Shown: positions 1-7,235 of the stretch, piece by piece | How positions within the stretch are numbered: position 1 is the stretch's first letter | Layout: every line of letters begins with the position of its first letter | Assembly: GCF_017676345.1 (NCBI RefSeq) | Contig: NZ_JAFFZM010000010.1 | Coordinates: forward strand, 1-64,000 | DNA: 64,000 bases | Direction of reading: 5' to 3' | From: Streptomyces smyrnaeus | Lineage (GTDB): Bacteria > Actinomycetota > Actinomycetes > Streptomycetales > Streptomycetaceae | Position numbers and translations under genes: made by a program | The notes under the pieces: model-generated | The model's input: the letters and a program-made list of their open reading frames with translations, nothing else | The model's database searches: none | Told to the model about the DNA's origin: nothing

Positions 1-73
1 TCCGCGATGCGCAGCAAGGGGCACCCCCTGACCGGCCCCCGACAGCACAACCTCCGCACCGCAAGGAGACCCC

Positions 74-1024
74 GTGTCATTGAAGGCCCCGCCGTCCCCG
101 GCCAGCAGGAGCCGGGGACGTGGCGGGCAACCCGTCCGGCCGGTCCGCCGCACACGAGGCGGACTGGCCCGGCTCGGCCCGCTTCCCTGGATCGCCCCGG
201 TGGTCCTGCTCATTCTCGCTGTCGTCGTCTGGCCCGTCATCGAGCTGGTCAGGACCTCGTTCCTGAACATCAGCATCGCGGGGATCGTGCGGGGCTCGGC
301 CGGCACCGACAAGTACAAGAAACTCCTCGACGAGACCGATTTCGGGCACGTCATCCTCTGGACCGTGCTGTGGACGGTCGTGGTCGTCGGCGTCACGATG
401 ATCGTCTCGCTGGGCCTGGCCCAGCTGTTCAACCAGCGCTTTCCGGGCCGCCGCGTCACGCGCTGGGCCCTGATCGCGCCCTGGGCCGCCTCGGTGCTGA
501 TGACGGCCATCGGCTTCAAGTGGATGCTCGACCGCACGGCCGGTGTCCTCAACACCGTGATGATCGACCTGGGCCTCATCGACGACTCCAAGGACTGGCT
601 GGGCTCTGCGGGCACCGCCTGGCCCTGGATGATGTTCGTGGCGGTCTTCGTCTCGCTGCCTTTCACCACCTACACCCTGCTGGCCGGGCTCCAGACGATC
701 CCGGCGGACGTCTACGAGGCCGCCCGGATCGATGGTGCGGGGGCCTGGCAGACCTATCGGGGGATCACGCTGCCGCTGCTGCGGCCGGCCTTCCTGGTGG
801 GTGTGGTCATCAACCTGATCAACGTCTTCAACTCGTTCCCGATCATCTGGGCGATGACGCAGGGCGGCCCGGGCAGCGACACCGCGACGACCACGGTGTT
901 CATGTACAAGCTCAAGGAGACCGACATCGGCGAGTCCGCGGCGATGTCGGTGGTCAACTTCCTGATGGTCGTCGTGCTCGTGCTGATCTTCCTGAAGGTC
1001 AGCCGGTGGAACGAGGAGGACTGA
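74..1024 (+). CDS. Sugar ABC transporter permease, MalF/UgpA type
   Basis: Membrane channel subunit of a binding-protein-dependent carbohydrate importer, 316 aa. After a basic, Pro/Arg-rich cytoplasmic N-terminus of about 35 residues there are about six hydrophobic segments. The cytoplasmic EAA loop that docks on the ATPase lies near residue 214 (YEAARIDGAGAWQ). The GTG start at 74 has AAGGAG at 63-68. The stop overlaps the start of the next permease by one base (TGATG), so the pair is translationally coupled. The binding protein is probably encoded just left of the window. No ATPase gene is seen nearby; in Streptomyces such importers commonly use the shared ATPase MsiK (family knowledge). 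The sugar cannot be read from the sequence. Confidence 0.93.
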   Translation: MSLKAPPSPASRSRGRGGQPVRPVRRTRGGLARLGPLPWIAPVVLLILAVVVWPVIELVRTSFLNISIAGIVRGSAGTDKYKKLLDETDFGHVILWTVLWTVVVVGVTMIVSLGLAQLFNQRFPGRRVTRWALIAPWAASVLMTAIGFKWMLDRTAGVLNTVMIDLGLIDDSKDWLGSAGTAWPWMMFVAVFVSLPFTTYTLLAGLQTIPADVYEAARIDGAGAWQTYRGITLPLLRPAFLVGVVINLINVFNSFPIIWAMTQGGPGSDTATTTVFMYKLKETDIGESAAMSVVNFLMVVVLVLIFLKVSRWNEED

Positions 1025-1926
1025 TGGCGACCGCAACACAGACCGCCGGACCCGAACCGGTCGAGAAGGGGACGGCCCGGCGCGCCCCGCGCCCGGCGCG
1101 GCCCAAGCGCACCTTCCGGCCGCGCACCCTGGTGATCACCGCGGTCGCCTGGCTGCTCGCGGCGCTCTTCCTCGCGCCGTACCTGGAGATGATCGTCACC
1201 GCGCTGCGGCCGGCGGAAGAGCTGCGGGACCGCACCTATCTGCCGGACAAGCTGCACTGGTCCAACTTCATCGACGTGTGGAAGGAGTCCTCGCTCGGGG
1301 ACAACCTCCAGGTGACGCTGCTGATCTCGGGCGGTGCCACGCTGCTGGTGCTGCTGGTCTCGCTCCCGGCGGCCTACTACACGGCCCGGATGCGGTTCAA
1401 GGGTCGCAAGTGGTTCCTGCTGCTGGTGCTGGTCACCCAGATGTTCCAGCCGACGGCGCTGCTGGTGGGTCTCTACCGGGAGTTCCATCAGCTGGACATG
1501 CTCAACTCGGTCTGGACCCTGATCCTCACCAACGCCGCGTTCAACCTCGCCTTCGCCGTCTGGATCCTGACCGCCTACATCGGTTCGATCCCGCCGGAGC
1601 TGGAGGAGGCGGCGATGGTCGACGGCACCAGCCGCTTCGGGGCGATGATCAAGGTGACGCTGCCGCTGGCGCTGCCCGGCGTCGTCACCGCGGTGATCTT
1701 CACCTTCATCACGTCCTGGAACGAGTTCGTGATGGGGCTGACGCTCTCCACCGAGCCGGACAAACAGCCGCTGACGGTCGGGATCAACAACTTCATCGGT
1801 GCCTACACGGTGCAGTGGAACTACCTGTTCGCCGCGTCGGTCGTCGCGATCGTGCCGGTGATCATCCTGTTCGCCTTCATCGAACGGCACGTGGTCTCCG
1901 GCCTGACGGCAGGCTCCGTGAAGTGA
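1024..1926 (+). CDS. Sugar ABC transporter permease, MalG type
   Basis: Second channel subunit, 300 aa, paired with the MalF-type gene that overlaps it by one base. The first 36 or so residues are basic and Pro-rich. A membrane helix follows (VITAVAWLLAALFLAP), then about five more. The EAA loop reads LEEAAMVDGTSRFG and is followed by the usual conserved Pro-rich helix (TLPLALPG). Two permeases without their own ATPase fit the CUT1 family, whose members import di- or oligosaccharides. A strong hairpin with a T-run 50 nt after the stop ends the transcript. The neighbouring ROK regulator and xylose-type importer suggest, by inference, that this system is also controlled by pentose or plant-polymer signals. 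Confidence 0.93.
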   Translation: MATATQTAGPEPVEKGTARRAPRPARPKRTFRPRTLVITAVAWLLAALFLAPYLEMIVTALRPAEELRDRTYLPDKLHWSNFIDVWKESSLGDNLQVTLLISGGATLLVLLVSLPAAYYTARMRFKGRKWFLLLVLVTQMFQPTALLVGLYREFHQLDMLNSVWTLILTNAAFNLAFAVWILTAYIGSIPPELEEAAMVDGTSRFGAMIKVTLPLALPGVVTAVIFTFITSWNEFVMGLTLSTEPDKQPLTVGINNFIGAYTVQWNYLFAASVVAIVPVIILFAFIERHVVSGLTAGSVK

Positions 1927-1977
1927 TCTGCGGCGGCGGGAAGCGGGTACGCACCCGAGCGCACCCGCCGCTGCTCA

Positions 1978-2014
1978 CGGGTCCCCGGCCGCGGCCGGGG
2001 ACCCGGCGTTTTCC
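1978..2014 (+). terminator. Rho-independent terminator after the first permease operon
   Basis: A perfect 28-nt palindrome at 1978-2005 (GGGTCCCCGGCC arm) is followed within 5 nt by TTTT. It lies 52 nt after the permease stop and 140 nt before rok7B7, so it separates the two transcription units. Confidence 0.75.
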
Positions 2015-2145
2015 CCCGTTCAGCTCCGTATGATGACCCACAAATGAGCACCAACCGCTCCCAGCCGAGCTCGAAGGGCTTGACGGGAAGAACCGCTGGG
2101 GCTCTTCTTAGGGTTCAGTTGTTGGAGACAAACGGGGAGTGAACA

Positions 2146-3336
2146 GTGGTGGAGACTCCGGGGTCGCAGTCCTCGCTGCACCGGGCGAACCTCGAGCGCG
2201 TCGTGCGGGCCGTCCGGATGGCGGGTTCGCTGACCCAGGCCGAGATCGCCCGCACCACCGGGCTGTCGGCCGCGACCGTCTCCAACATCGTCCGTGAACT
2301 CAAGGACGCCGGGACCGTGGAGGTCACCCCCACCTCCTCCGGCGGGCGCCGGGCCCGCGCCGTCTCGTTGAGCGCGGACGCCGGGATCGTCGTCGGTGTC
2401 GACTTCGGCCACTCCCATCTGCGCGTCGCCGTGGGCAACCTGGCGCACACGGTGCTGGCCGAGGAGGCCGAGCCCATCGATGTGGACGCCTCGGCCGACC
2501 AGGGCTTCGACCGCGCCGAGCAGTTGGTGCGGCGGCTGGTGGGGCAGAGCGGAGTCAGCCCGGCGAAGGTCATCGGCATCGGCCTGGGCGTGCCGGGCCC
2601 CATCGACATGGAGACCGGTGTGCTCGGCTCCACCGCCATCCTGCCGGGCTGGGTGGGCACCAACCCGCGCGACGAGCTCGCCGCCAGGATGGGCGTCCCG
2701 GTCTACGTCGACAACGACGCCAACCTCGGCGCCCTCGGCGAACAGGTCTGGGGGGCCGGCCACGGCGCCCATGACCTGGCGTACATCAAGGTCGCCAGCG
2801 GCGTCGGCGCCGGACTGGTGATCAACGGCCGGATCTACCGCGGCCCGGGCGGCACCGCCGGGGAGATCGGCCACATCACGCTGGACGAGTCGGGCCCGGT
2901 CTGCCGCTGCGGCAACCGCGGCTGCCTGGAGACGTTCACCGCGGCCCGCTATGTGCTGCCGCTGCTGCACTCCAGCCATGGAACGGATCTGACGATGGCC
3001 CGGGTGGTGCGGCTGGCGGCCGAGGGCGATCCGGGCTGCCGACGGGTCGTCGCCGACATCGGCCGGCACATCGGCAGCGGTGTCGCCAGCCTGTGCAACC
3101 TCCTCAACCCCTCGCGGGTCGTCCTGGGCGGTGACCTCGCCGAGGCCGGGGACCTGGTGCTGGGTCCGGTACGGGACTCGGTGGCGCGCTACGCCATTCC
3201 GAGCGCGGCCCGCCAGTTGAAGGTCCTGCCCGGCGAACTCGACAGCCGCGCCGAGGTGTTGGGTGCCCTGGCGCTGGTCCTCAACGAGATGGGTGACACC
3301 ACCCTGGTCGATGCCGCCGCCTCTGCTGTCGCCTAG
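2146..3336 (+). CDS. rok7B7: ROK-family transcriptional regulator, Rok7B7-like
   Basis: Sugar-responsive DNA-binding protein, 396 aa. A winged HTH lies at about residues 20-60 (SLTQAEIARTTGLSAATVSN), joined by a GGRR linker to a sugar-kinase-like ROK domain. That domain shows the ROK active-site segment VDNDANLGALGE, the zinc-binding signature with GEIGH and CRCGNRGCLE, and the phosphate-binding glycines (GVGAG). GTG start at 2146 with GGGGAG at 2134-2139. Its place between MalFG-type permeases and xylFGH is that of S. coelicolor rok7B7, a pleiotropic regulator of xylose uptake, carbon catabolite repression and antibiotic production (published for that species; orthology here is inferred from context and family). 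Whether it retains sugar-kinase activity cannot be told from sequence. Confidence 0.9.
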   Translation: MVETPGSQSSLHRANLERVVRAVRMAGSLTQAEIARTTGLSAATVSNIVRELKDAGTVEVTPTSSGGRRARAVSLSADAGIVVGVDFGHSHLRVAVGNLAHTVLAEEAEPIDVDASADQGFDRAEQLVRRLVGQSGVSPAKVIGIGLGVPGPIDMETGVLGSTAILPGWVGTNPRDELAARMGVPVYVDNDANLGALGEQVWGAGHGAHDLAYIKVASGVGAGLVINGRIYRGPGGTAGEIGHITLDESGPVCRCGNRGCLETFTAARYVLPLLHSSHGTDLTMARVVRLAAEGDPGCRRVVADIGRHIGSGVASLCNLLNPSRVVLGGDLAEAGDLVLGPVRDSVARYAIPSAARQLKVLPGELDSRAEVLGALALVLNEMGDTTLVDAAASAVA

Positions 3337-3379
3337 CCGCTGGGGCGGCGACCCGCCGTTGCGGATTCGCTCTGTTGCC

Positions 3380-3440
3380 GGGTGCGGCGCCGTTGTGGTT
3401 GCTCGCATAGTTCCCCGCGCCCCTTTCGGGGTTCGGGGTT
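3380..3440 (-). repeat. Dispersed GC-rich intergenic element, copy A
   Basis: Read on the minus strand, this carries the core AGGGGCGCGGGGAACT followed by TGCGAGCAACCAC. The core is shared with the copies near 9184-9262, 19738-19824 and 42704-42788. The CCCC...GGGG part can fold into a short hairpin. It sits between rok7B7 and xylF. Confidence 0.6.
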
Positions 3441-3511
3441 TCAACGGATGGCATCGTTGTCATCTCGTTAAGTATTTGCTTATTGACCGCTGAGTCACCG
3501 GCGAGTTGACT
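3440..3511 (+). promoter_or_regulatory. A/T-rich regulatory segment upstream of xylF
   Basis: An unusually A/T-rich stretch for this genome (GTTAAGTATTTGCTTATTGA around 3466-3486), followed by TTGACT at 3506-3511. It lies directly upstream of the xylose-binding protein gene, where a Rok7B7 operator and promoter would be expected. No clean -35/-10 pair could be assigned. Confidence 0.35.
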
Positions 3512-3560
3512 TCCGGCTACCTCGGCCGCAACGCCGCGGCCCCGTCAGGGAGGTCTCTCA

Positions 3561-4673
3561 ATGCACGCAGCGCTGCGCGGCATCGTCCTCGGCACCGTCA
3601 CACTCTCACTCGCCCTCACCACGGCCGCCTGTGGCAGTGCCGACCAGGCGGACGGCAAGGACAGCGACAAGTCCAAGAAAGGGCCGCTGACCATCGGGCT
3701 GCTGCTGCCCGAGAACCAGACGGCGCGCTACGAGCGCTTCGACAAGCCGCTGATGGTCAAGAAGATCAAACAGCTGGCGGGCAAGGACACCAAGGTCCTC
3801 TACGCCAACGCCAAGCAGGACGCCAACCTTCAGCAGCAGCAGGTCGACACGATGATCGCCAAGAAGGTCGACGCGCTGATCGTCGACGCGGTGGACGCCA
3901 AGTCGATCTCCAGCTCGGTCAAGAAGGCCGACGACAGCGACATCCCCGTGGTCGCCTACGACCGCCTCGCCGAGGGCCCCATCAAGGCCTACACCTCCGT
4001 CGACAACCCGCGGGTCGGCCGGATCCAGGCCAAGTCCCTCCTCGACGAGCTGGGCGACAAGGCCGACAAGGGCAAGATCGTCATGATGAACGGCTCCGTC
4101 ACCGACCCCAACGCCAAGATGTACAAGGAGGGCGCCCACTCCGTCCTCGACGGCAAGGTGAAGATCGGCAAGGAGTACGACACCAAGGAGTGGAAGCCGG
4201 AGAACGCCAACGAGAACATGAAGGGCGCCATCTCCTCCCTCGGCAAGAAGAACATCGTGGGCGTCTACTCCGCCAACGACGGGATGGCGGGCGGCATCAT
4301 CACCGCGCTGAAGCGGGCCGGCTTCGACAAGGACGAGCTGCCCCCGGTCACCGGCCAGGACGCCGAGCTCAACGCGGTCCAGCGGATTCTGGCGGGCGAG
4401 CAGTTCATGAGCGTCTACAAGCCGTACGTCCCCGAGACCTCCGCCGCCGCCGAGTTCGCCGTCGCGCTGGCCCGGGGCGAGTCGCTGGACAAGATCGCCA
4501 CCTCCAAGACGGACAGCGAGTCCACCAAGGACATCCCGACGAAGATCGTCACGCCGCTGCCGCTGGTCAAGGACGACATCAAGAAGTACGTCGGCAAGTC
4601 CGGCTTCTTCACGGCCAAGGAGATCTGCACCGCCGACTTCAAGAAGGCATGCGCCGAGGCGGGCATCAAGTAG
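3561..4673 (+). CDS. xylF: Xylose-type ABC transporter substrate-binding lipoprotein
   Basis: Extracytoplasmic sugar-binding protein, 370 aa. It has a lipoprotein signal peptide with the lipobox TTAAC, the cysteine being about residue 24. A Lys/Asp-rich linker follows, then a periplasmic-binding type I fold (GLLLPENQTARYERFDKP, VDALIVDAVDAKSI, VVAYDRLAEGP). These strings and the binding-site pattern match the XylF branch, so D-xylose or a related pentose is the likely ligand (inference). ATG start at 3561 with GGGAGG at 3549-3554. It is followed after 76 nt by the ATPase and permease genes. The high lysine content is normal for a secreted solute-binding protein. Confidence 0.92.
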   Translation: MHAALRGIVLGTVTLSLALTTAACGSADQADGKDSDKSKKGPLTIGLLLPENQTARYERFDKPLMVKKIKQLAGKDTKVLYANAKQDANLQQQQVDTMIAKKVDALIVDAVDAKSISSSVKKADDSDIPVVAYDRLAEGPIKAYTSVDNPRVGRIQAKSLLDELGDKADKGKIVMMNGSVTDPNAKMYKEGAHSVLDGKVKIGKEYDTKEWKPENANENMKGAISSLGKKNIVGVYSANDGMAGGIITALKRAGFDKDELPPVTGQDAELNAVQRILAGEQFMSVYKPYVPETSAAAEFAVALARGESLDKIATSKTDSESTKDIPTKIVTPLPLVKDDIKKYVGKSGFFTAKEICTADFKKACAEAGIK

Positions 4674-4749
4674 ACCCCGGCAGCGGTCGGCACCCCCACC
4701 GCTTCGGCGGTCGGGGGGTGACGGCCCAGGGGCATAAGGAGTGATTCAC

Positions 4750-5565
4750 GTGTCCGCTTCGCCCGTGCTGGCGTTGCGCGGAATCTCCAAGCGGTTCGGC
4801 GCCGTCCAGGCGCTCACGGACGTCGAGCTGGAGATCCACCCCGGTGAGGTCGTCGCGCTCGTCGGCGACAACGGTGCGGGGAAGTCCACCCTGGTCAAGG
4901 CCATCGCGGGTGTCGCCCCGGCCGACGAGGGCACCGTGGAGTGGGACGGCAGGCCCGTCCGTATCGAGCGGCCGCACGACGCCCAGGAACTGGGCATCGC
5001 GACCGTCTACCAGGACCTCGCGCTGTGCGACAACCTCGATGTCGTCGGCAACCTCTTCCTCGGCAACGAGATCAAGACCCGCGCCGTGCTGAACGAGGTG
5101 GAGATGGAGCGCCGCGCCAGGGAGCTGCTGTCCACCCTCTCCATCCGCATCCCCAGCGTCCGCGTCCCGGTCGCCTCGCTCTCCGGCGGGCAGCGGCAGA
5201 CCGTCGCCATCGCCCGCTCGCTGCTGGGCGACCCCCGTGTCGTCATCCTCGACGAGCCCACGGCGGCGCTCGGCGTCGAGCAGACCGCGCAGGTGCTCGA
5301 CCTGGTGGAGCGGCTCCGGGAGCGGGAGCTGGGAGTGCTGCTGATCAGCCACAACATGGCGGACGTACGAGCCGTCAGCGACCGGGTCGCGGTGCTGCGC
5401 CTCGGCCGCAACAACGGGACCTACACGGTGAGCGAGACCACCCAGGAGGAGATCGTCTCCGCGATCACCGGGGCGACCGACAACGTCGTCACCCGCCGCA
5501 ACGCCCGTACCGCAGACAACGCCCGTACCGCAGACAGCGTGCCCACGACGGAGGTGCACAAGTGA
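4750..5565 (+). CDS. xylG: Xylose-type ABC transporter ATP-binding protein (single domain)
   Basis: Energising subunit of the xylFGH importer. Walker A GDNGAGKST, Q-loop around TVYQDLALCD, signature LSGGQRQ, Walker B VVILDEPTAAL and switch His in LLISHN. At 271 aa it carries one nucleotide-binding domain, half the size of E. coli XylG/RbsA, so two copies would be needed per transporter. I chose GTG at 4750 because AAGGAG at 4736-4741 is 8 nt upstream; the GTG at 4741 overlaps that ribosome-binding site and cannot use it. The C-terminus contains a duplicated NARTAD hexapeptide encoded by an exact 18-bp tandem repeat. The stop overlaps xylH (GTGA). Confidence 0.92.
   Translation: MSASPVLALRGISKRFGAVQALTDVELEIHPGEVVALVGDNGAGKSTLVKAIAGVAPADEGTVEWDGRPVRIERPHDAQELGIATVYQDLALCDNLDVVGNLFLGNEIKTRAVLNEVEMERRARELLSTLSIRIPSVRVPVASLSGGQRQTVAIARSLLGDPRVVILDEPTAALGVEQTAQVLDLVERLRERELGVLLISHNMADVRAVSDRVAVLRLGRNNGTYTVSETTQEEIVSAITGATDNVVTRRNARTADNARTADSVPTTEVHK
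5500..5535 (+). repeat. Exact 18-bp tandem duplication inside the xylG 3' end
   Basis: Two perfect adjacent copies (5500-5517 and 5518-5535) that encode the hexapeptide NARTAD twice. The period is a multiple of three, so the frame is kept. Confidence 0.9.
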
Positions 5566-6920
5566 CCACCGGCACCCCCACCGACGGCACACCGGCCGAC
5601 GGCACCCCCGTGGACGTCACCAAGGCGGACTCCGGTGAGGCGGACGCCGCGCAGGCCCCGGGCGCGGCGGAGAACCAGTCGGCGGCCCCGGACGCGTCCG
5701 TGGCCACCCTCGACCCCCGGCTGCTGGTCCGCCGGCGCGGCTTCGCCGGCTATCTGGAGGACCTGCTGCGCCGGCTGCGCACCGGCGAGCTGGGCTCCAT
5801 TCCGGTCATCGTCGGTCTGCTGGTCATCGGCGCGGTCTTCCAGCTGCAGGACTCCGCGTTCCTGAGCGCCAACAACCTCAGCAACCTGTTCGTGCAGAGC
5901 GCGGGCACCGGGCTGATCGCGGTCGGCATCGTCTTCGTGCTGATACTCGGCGAGATCGACCTGTCGGTCGGCTCGGTCAGCGGTATGTCGGCCGCCGTGC
6001 TGGCCGTCCTCAACATCAACCACGGCATGAACGAGACGCTGGCGGTGCTGCTGGCCGTCCTCACCGGAATGGCGGCCGGTGCGATCCACGGCTTCTTCTT
6101 CGCCAGGATCGGCGTCCCGGCCTTCGTGGTCACCCTGGCGGGCCTGCTGGGCTGGAACGGCCTGATGCTCCAGATCCTCGGCCCCAGCGGCACCATCAAC
6201 CTGGACGACGACGGGCTGGTGGCGCATCTCACCAACTACTACTTCTCCGACAAGGCCGCGGCCATGGGCCTGGCCACCTTCTGTGTGCTGGCCTTCCTCG
6301 GCTTCTCGCTGCTGGACCAGCGCCGGCGCAAGGCCGCCGACGTCCCCAGCCGTCCGCTCAGCGAGATCCTGCTGCGTACAGCGGTACTGGCGGTACCCGC
6401 CTACGTCGCGGCCGCGGTCTTCAACTCCTACAAGGGGCTGCCGCTGGCGGTGGTGATCTTCCTCGGTGTGGTCGTCCTCGGCGACTTCGTGCTGCGCCGT
6501 ACGAGCTACGGGCGCCAGGTCTTCGCCGTCGGCGGGAGCAGCGAGGCCGCCGGGCGGGCGGGGATCAACGTGCCGATGGTGCGGATCACCGTCTACGCCA
6601 TCGCCGGAACGATGGCGGCGGTCGGCGGACTGTTCTTCGCGTCACAGATCAACGCGGCCAACCAGTCCTCCGGCGCCGGCAGCCTGCTGATGAACTGCAT
6701 CGCGGCAGCCGTCATCGGCGGCACCAGCCTCTTCGGCGGTCGCGGCAAGACCTGGTCGGCGCTGCTGGGCGCGCTGGTCATCCAGTCCATCAACTCCGGA
6801 ATGGCCCTGCTGGGCACCGGTTCGGCGCTCCGCGACATGATCACCGGCGCGGTGCTGCTGGCGGCGGTCGTGATCGACTCGGTCTCGCGCCGGACACAGA
6901 AGACGGCCGGTCGGGCCTGA
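5562..6920 (+). CDS. xylH: Xylose-type ABC transporter permease
   Basis: Membrane channel of the pentose importer, 452 aa. The first 80 or so residues are hydrophilic and Thr/Asp/Ala-rich, followed by about ten membrane segments of the RbsC/XylH family (for example VIVGLLVIGAVFQLQ). The family loop GEIDLSVGSVSGMS and the C-terminal GGTSLFGGRG segment are present. GTG start at 5562 overlaps the xylG stop by four bases, so the two are co-translated. The protein is longer than RbsC (about 320 aa) and close to the length usual for XylH. A long hairpin 104 nt downstream ends the operon. Confidence 0.92.
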   Translation: MTTGTPTDGTPADGTPVDVTKADSGEADAAQAPGAAENQSAAPDASVATLDPRLLVRRRGFAGYLEDLLRRLRTGELGSIPVIVGLLVIGAVFQLQDSAFLSANNLSNLFVQSAGTGLIAVGIVFVLILGEIDLSVGSVSGMSAAVLAVLNINHGMNETLAVLLAVLTGMAAGAIHGFFFARIGVPAFVVTLAGLLGWNGLMLQILGPSGTINLDDDGLVAHLTNYYFSDKAAAMGLATFCVLAFLGFSLLDQRRRKAADVPSRPLSEILLRTAVLAVPAYVAAAVFNSYKGLPLAVVIFLGVVVLGDFVLRRTSYGRQVFAVGGSSEAAGRAGINVPMVRITVYAIAGTMAAVGGLFFASQINAANQSSGAGSLLMNCIAAAVIGGTSLFGGRGKTWSALLGALVIQSINSGMALLGTGSALRDMITGAVLLAAVVIDSVSRRTQKTAGRA

Positions 6921-7024
6921 CCATTTCCGGCCACTTTTCCTGGCCCGGCATCGACCGACGAAAGGCCCCTGACCAGGGAATCCCTTGTGTCGAACGTATG
7001 CACTAGACCGGTGGAGGCCTGCCG

Positions 7025-7073
7025 GAATGCGAGGGCCACTCCGGGCAATCCTCCCGGAGTGGCCCTCGCATTC
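7025..7073 (+). terminator. Long perfect hairpin downstream of xylH
   Basis: A 21-bp perfect stem (7025-7045 with 7053-7073) with a 7-nt loop, and no T-run. T-less long stems are common terminators in Streptomyces. It lies in the 315-nt gap between xylH and dxs. The rest of that gap holds the dxs promoter region and no gene I can support. Confidence 0.7.
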
Positions 7074-7121
7074 GGCCGGGTACCGCCGGTAGGGACCGGC
7101 ATTCGTGTGAGTGAGATGCCA

Positions 7122-7159
7122 CCGTCCGGTGAATCCGGACGGGGGCGGAACATTAGACT
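7122..7159 (+). promoter_or_regulatory. Candidate dxs promoter with adjacent palindrome
   Basis: A perfect 8-bp inverted repeat, CCGTCCGG (7122-7129) and CCGGACGG (7135-7142) with a 5-nt spacer, ends 11 nt before TAGACT (7154-7159), a good -10 hexamer. The palindrome covers the expected -35 zone, as an operator would. No clear -35 hexamer is visible. Confidence 0.45.
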
Positions 7160-7235
7160 CGACGGATCGGAAGCGGCACGGTCCGACAACGACGGCTCGA
7201 CAGCGTTCGATCACGCTTGACGCAAGGAGGTACGG

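Noticed and set aside
1..73. End of an upstream gene
   Set aside because: A frame ending in TGA at 29-31 exists, but nine codons are too few to assign it; a binding-protein gene just outside the window is only suspected.
2080..2114. TTGACG and TAGGGT as a rok7B7 promoter
   Set aside because: The two hexamers are separated by 23 nt, too far for a standard promoter; no better -10 was found.
6987..7220. Small plus-strand ORF between xylH and dxs
   Set aside because: It is built over the 21-bp hairpin and the dxs promoter dyad and has no ribosome-binding site or recognisable product.
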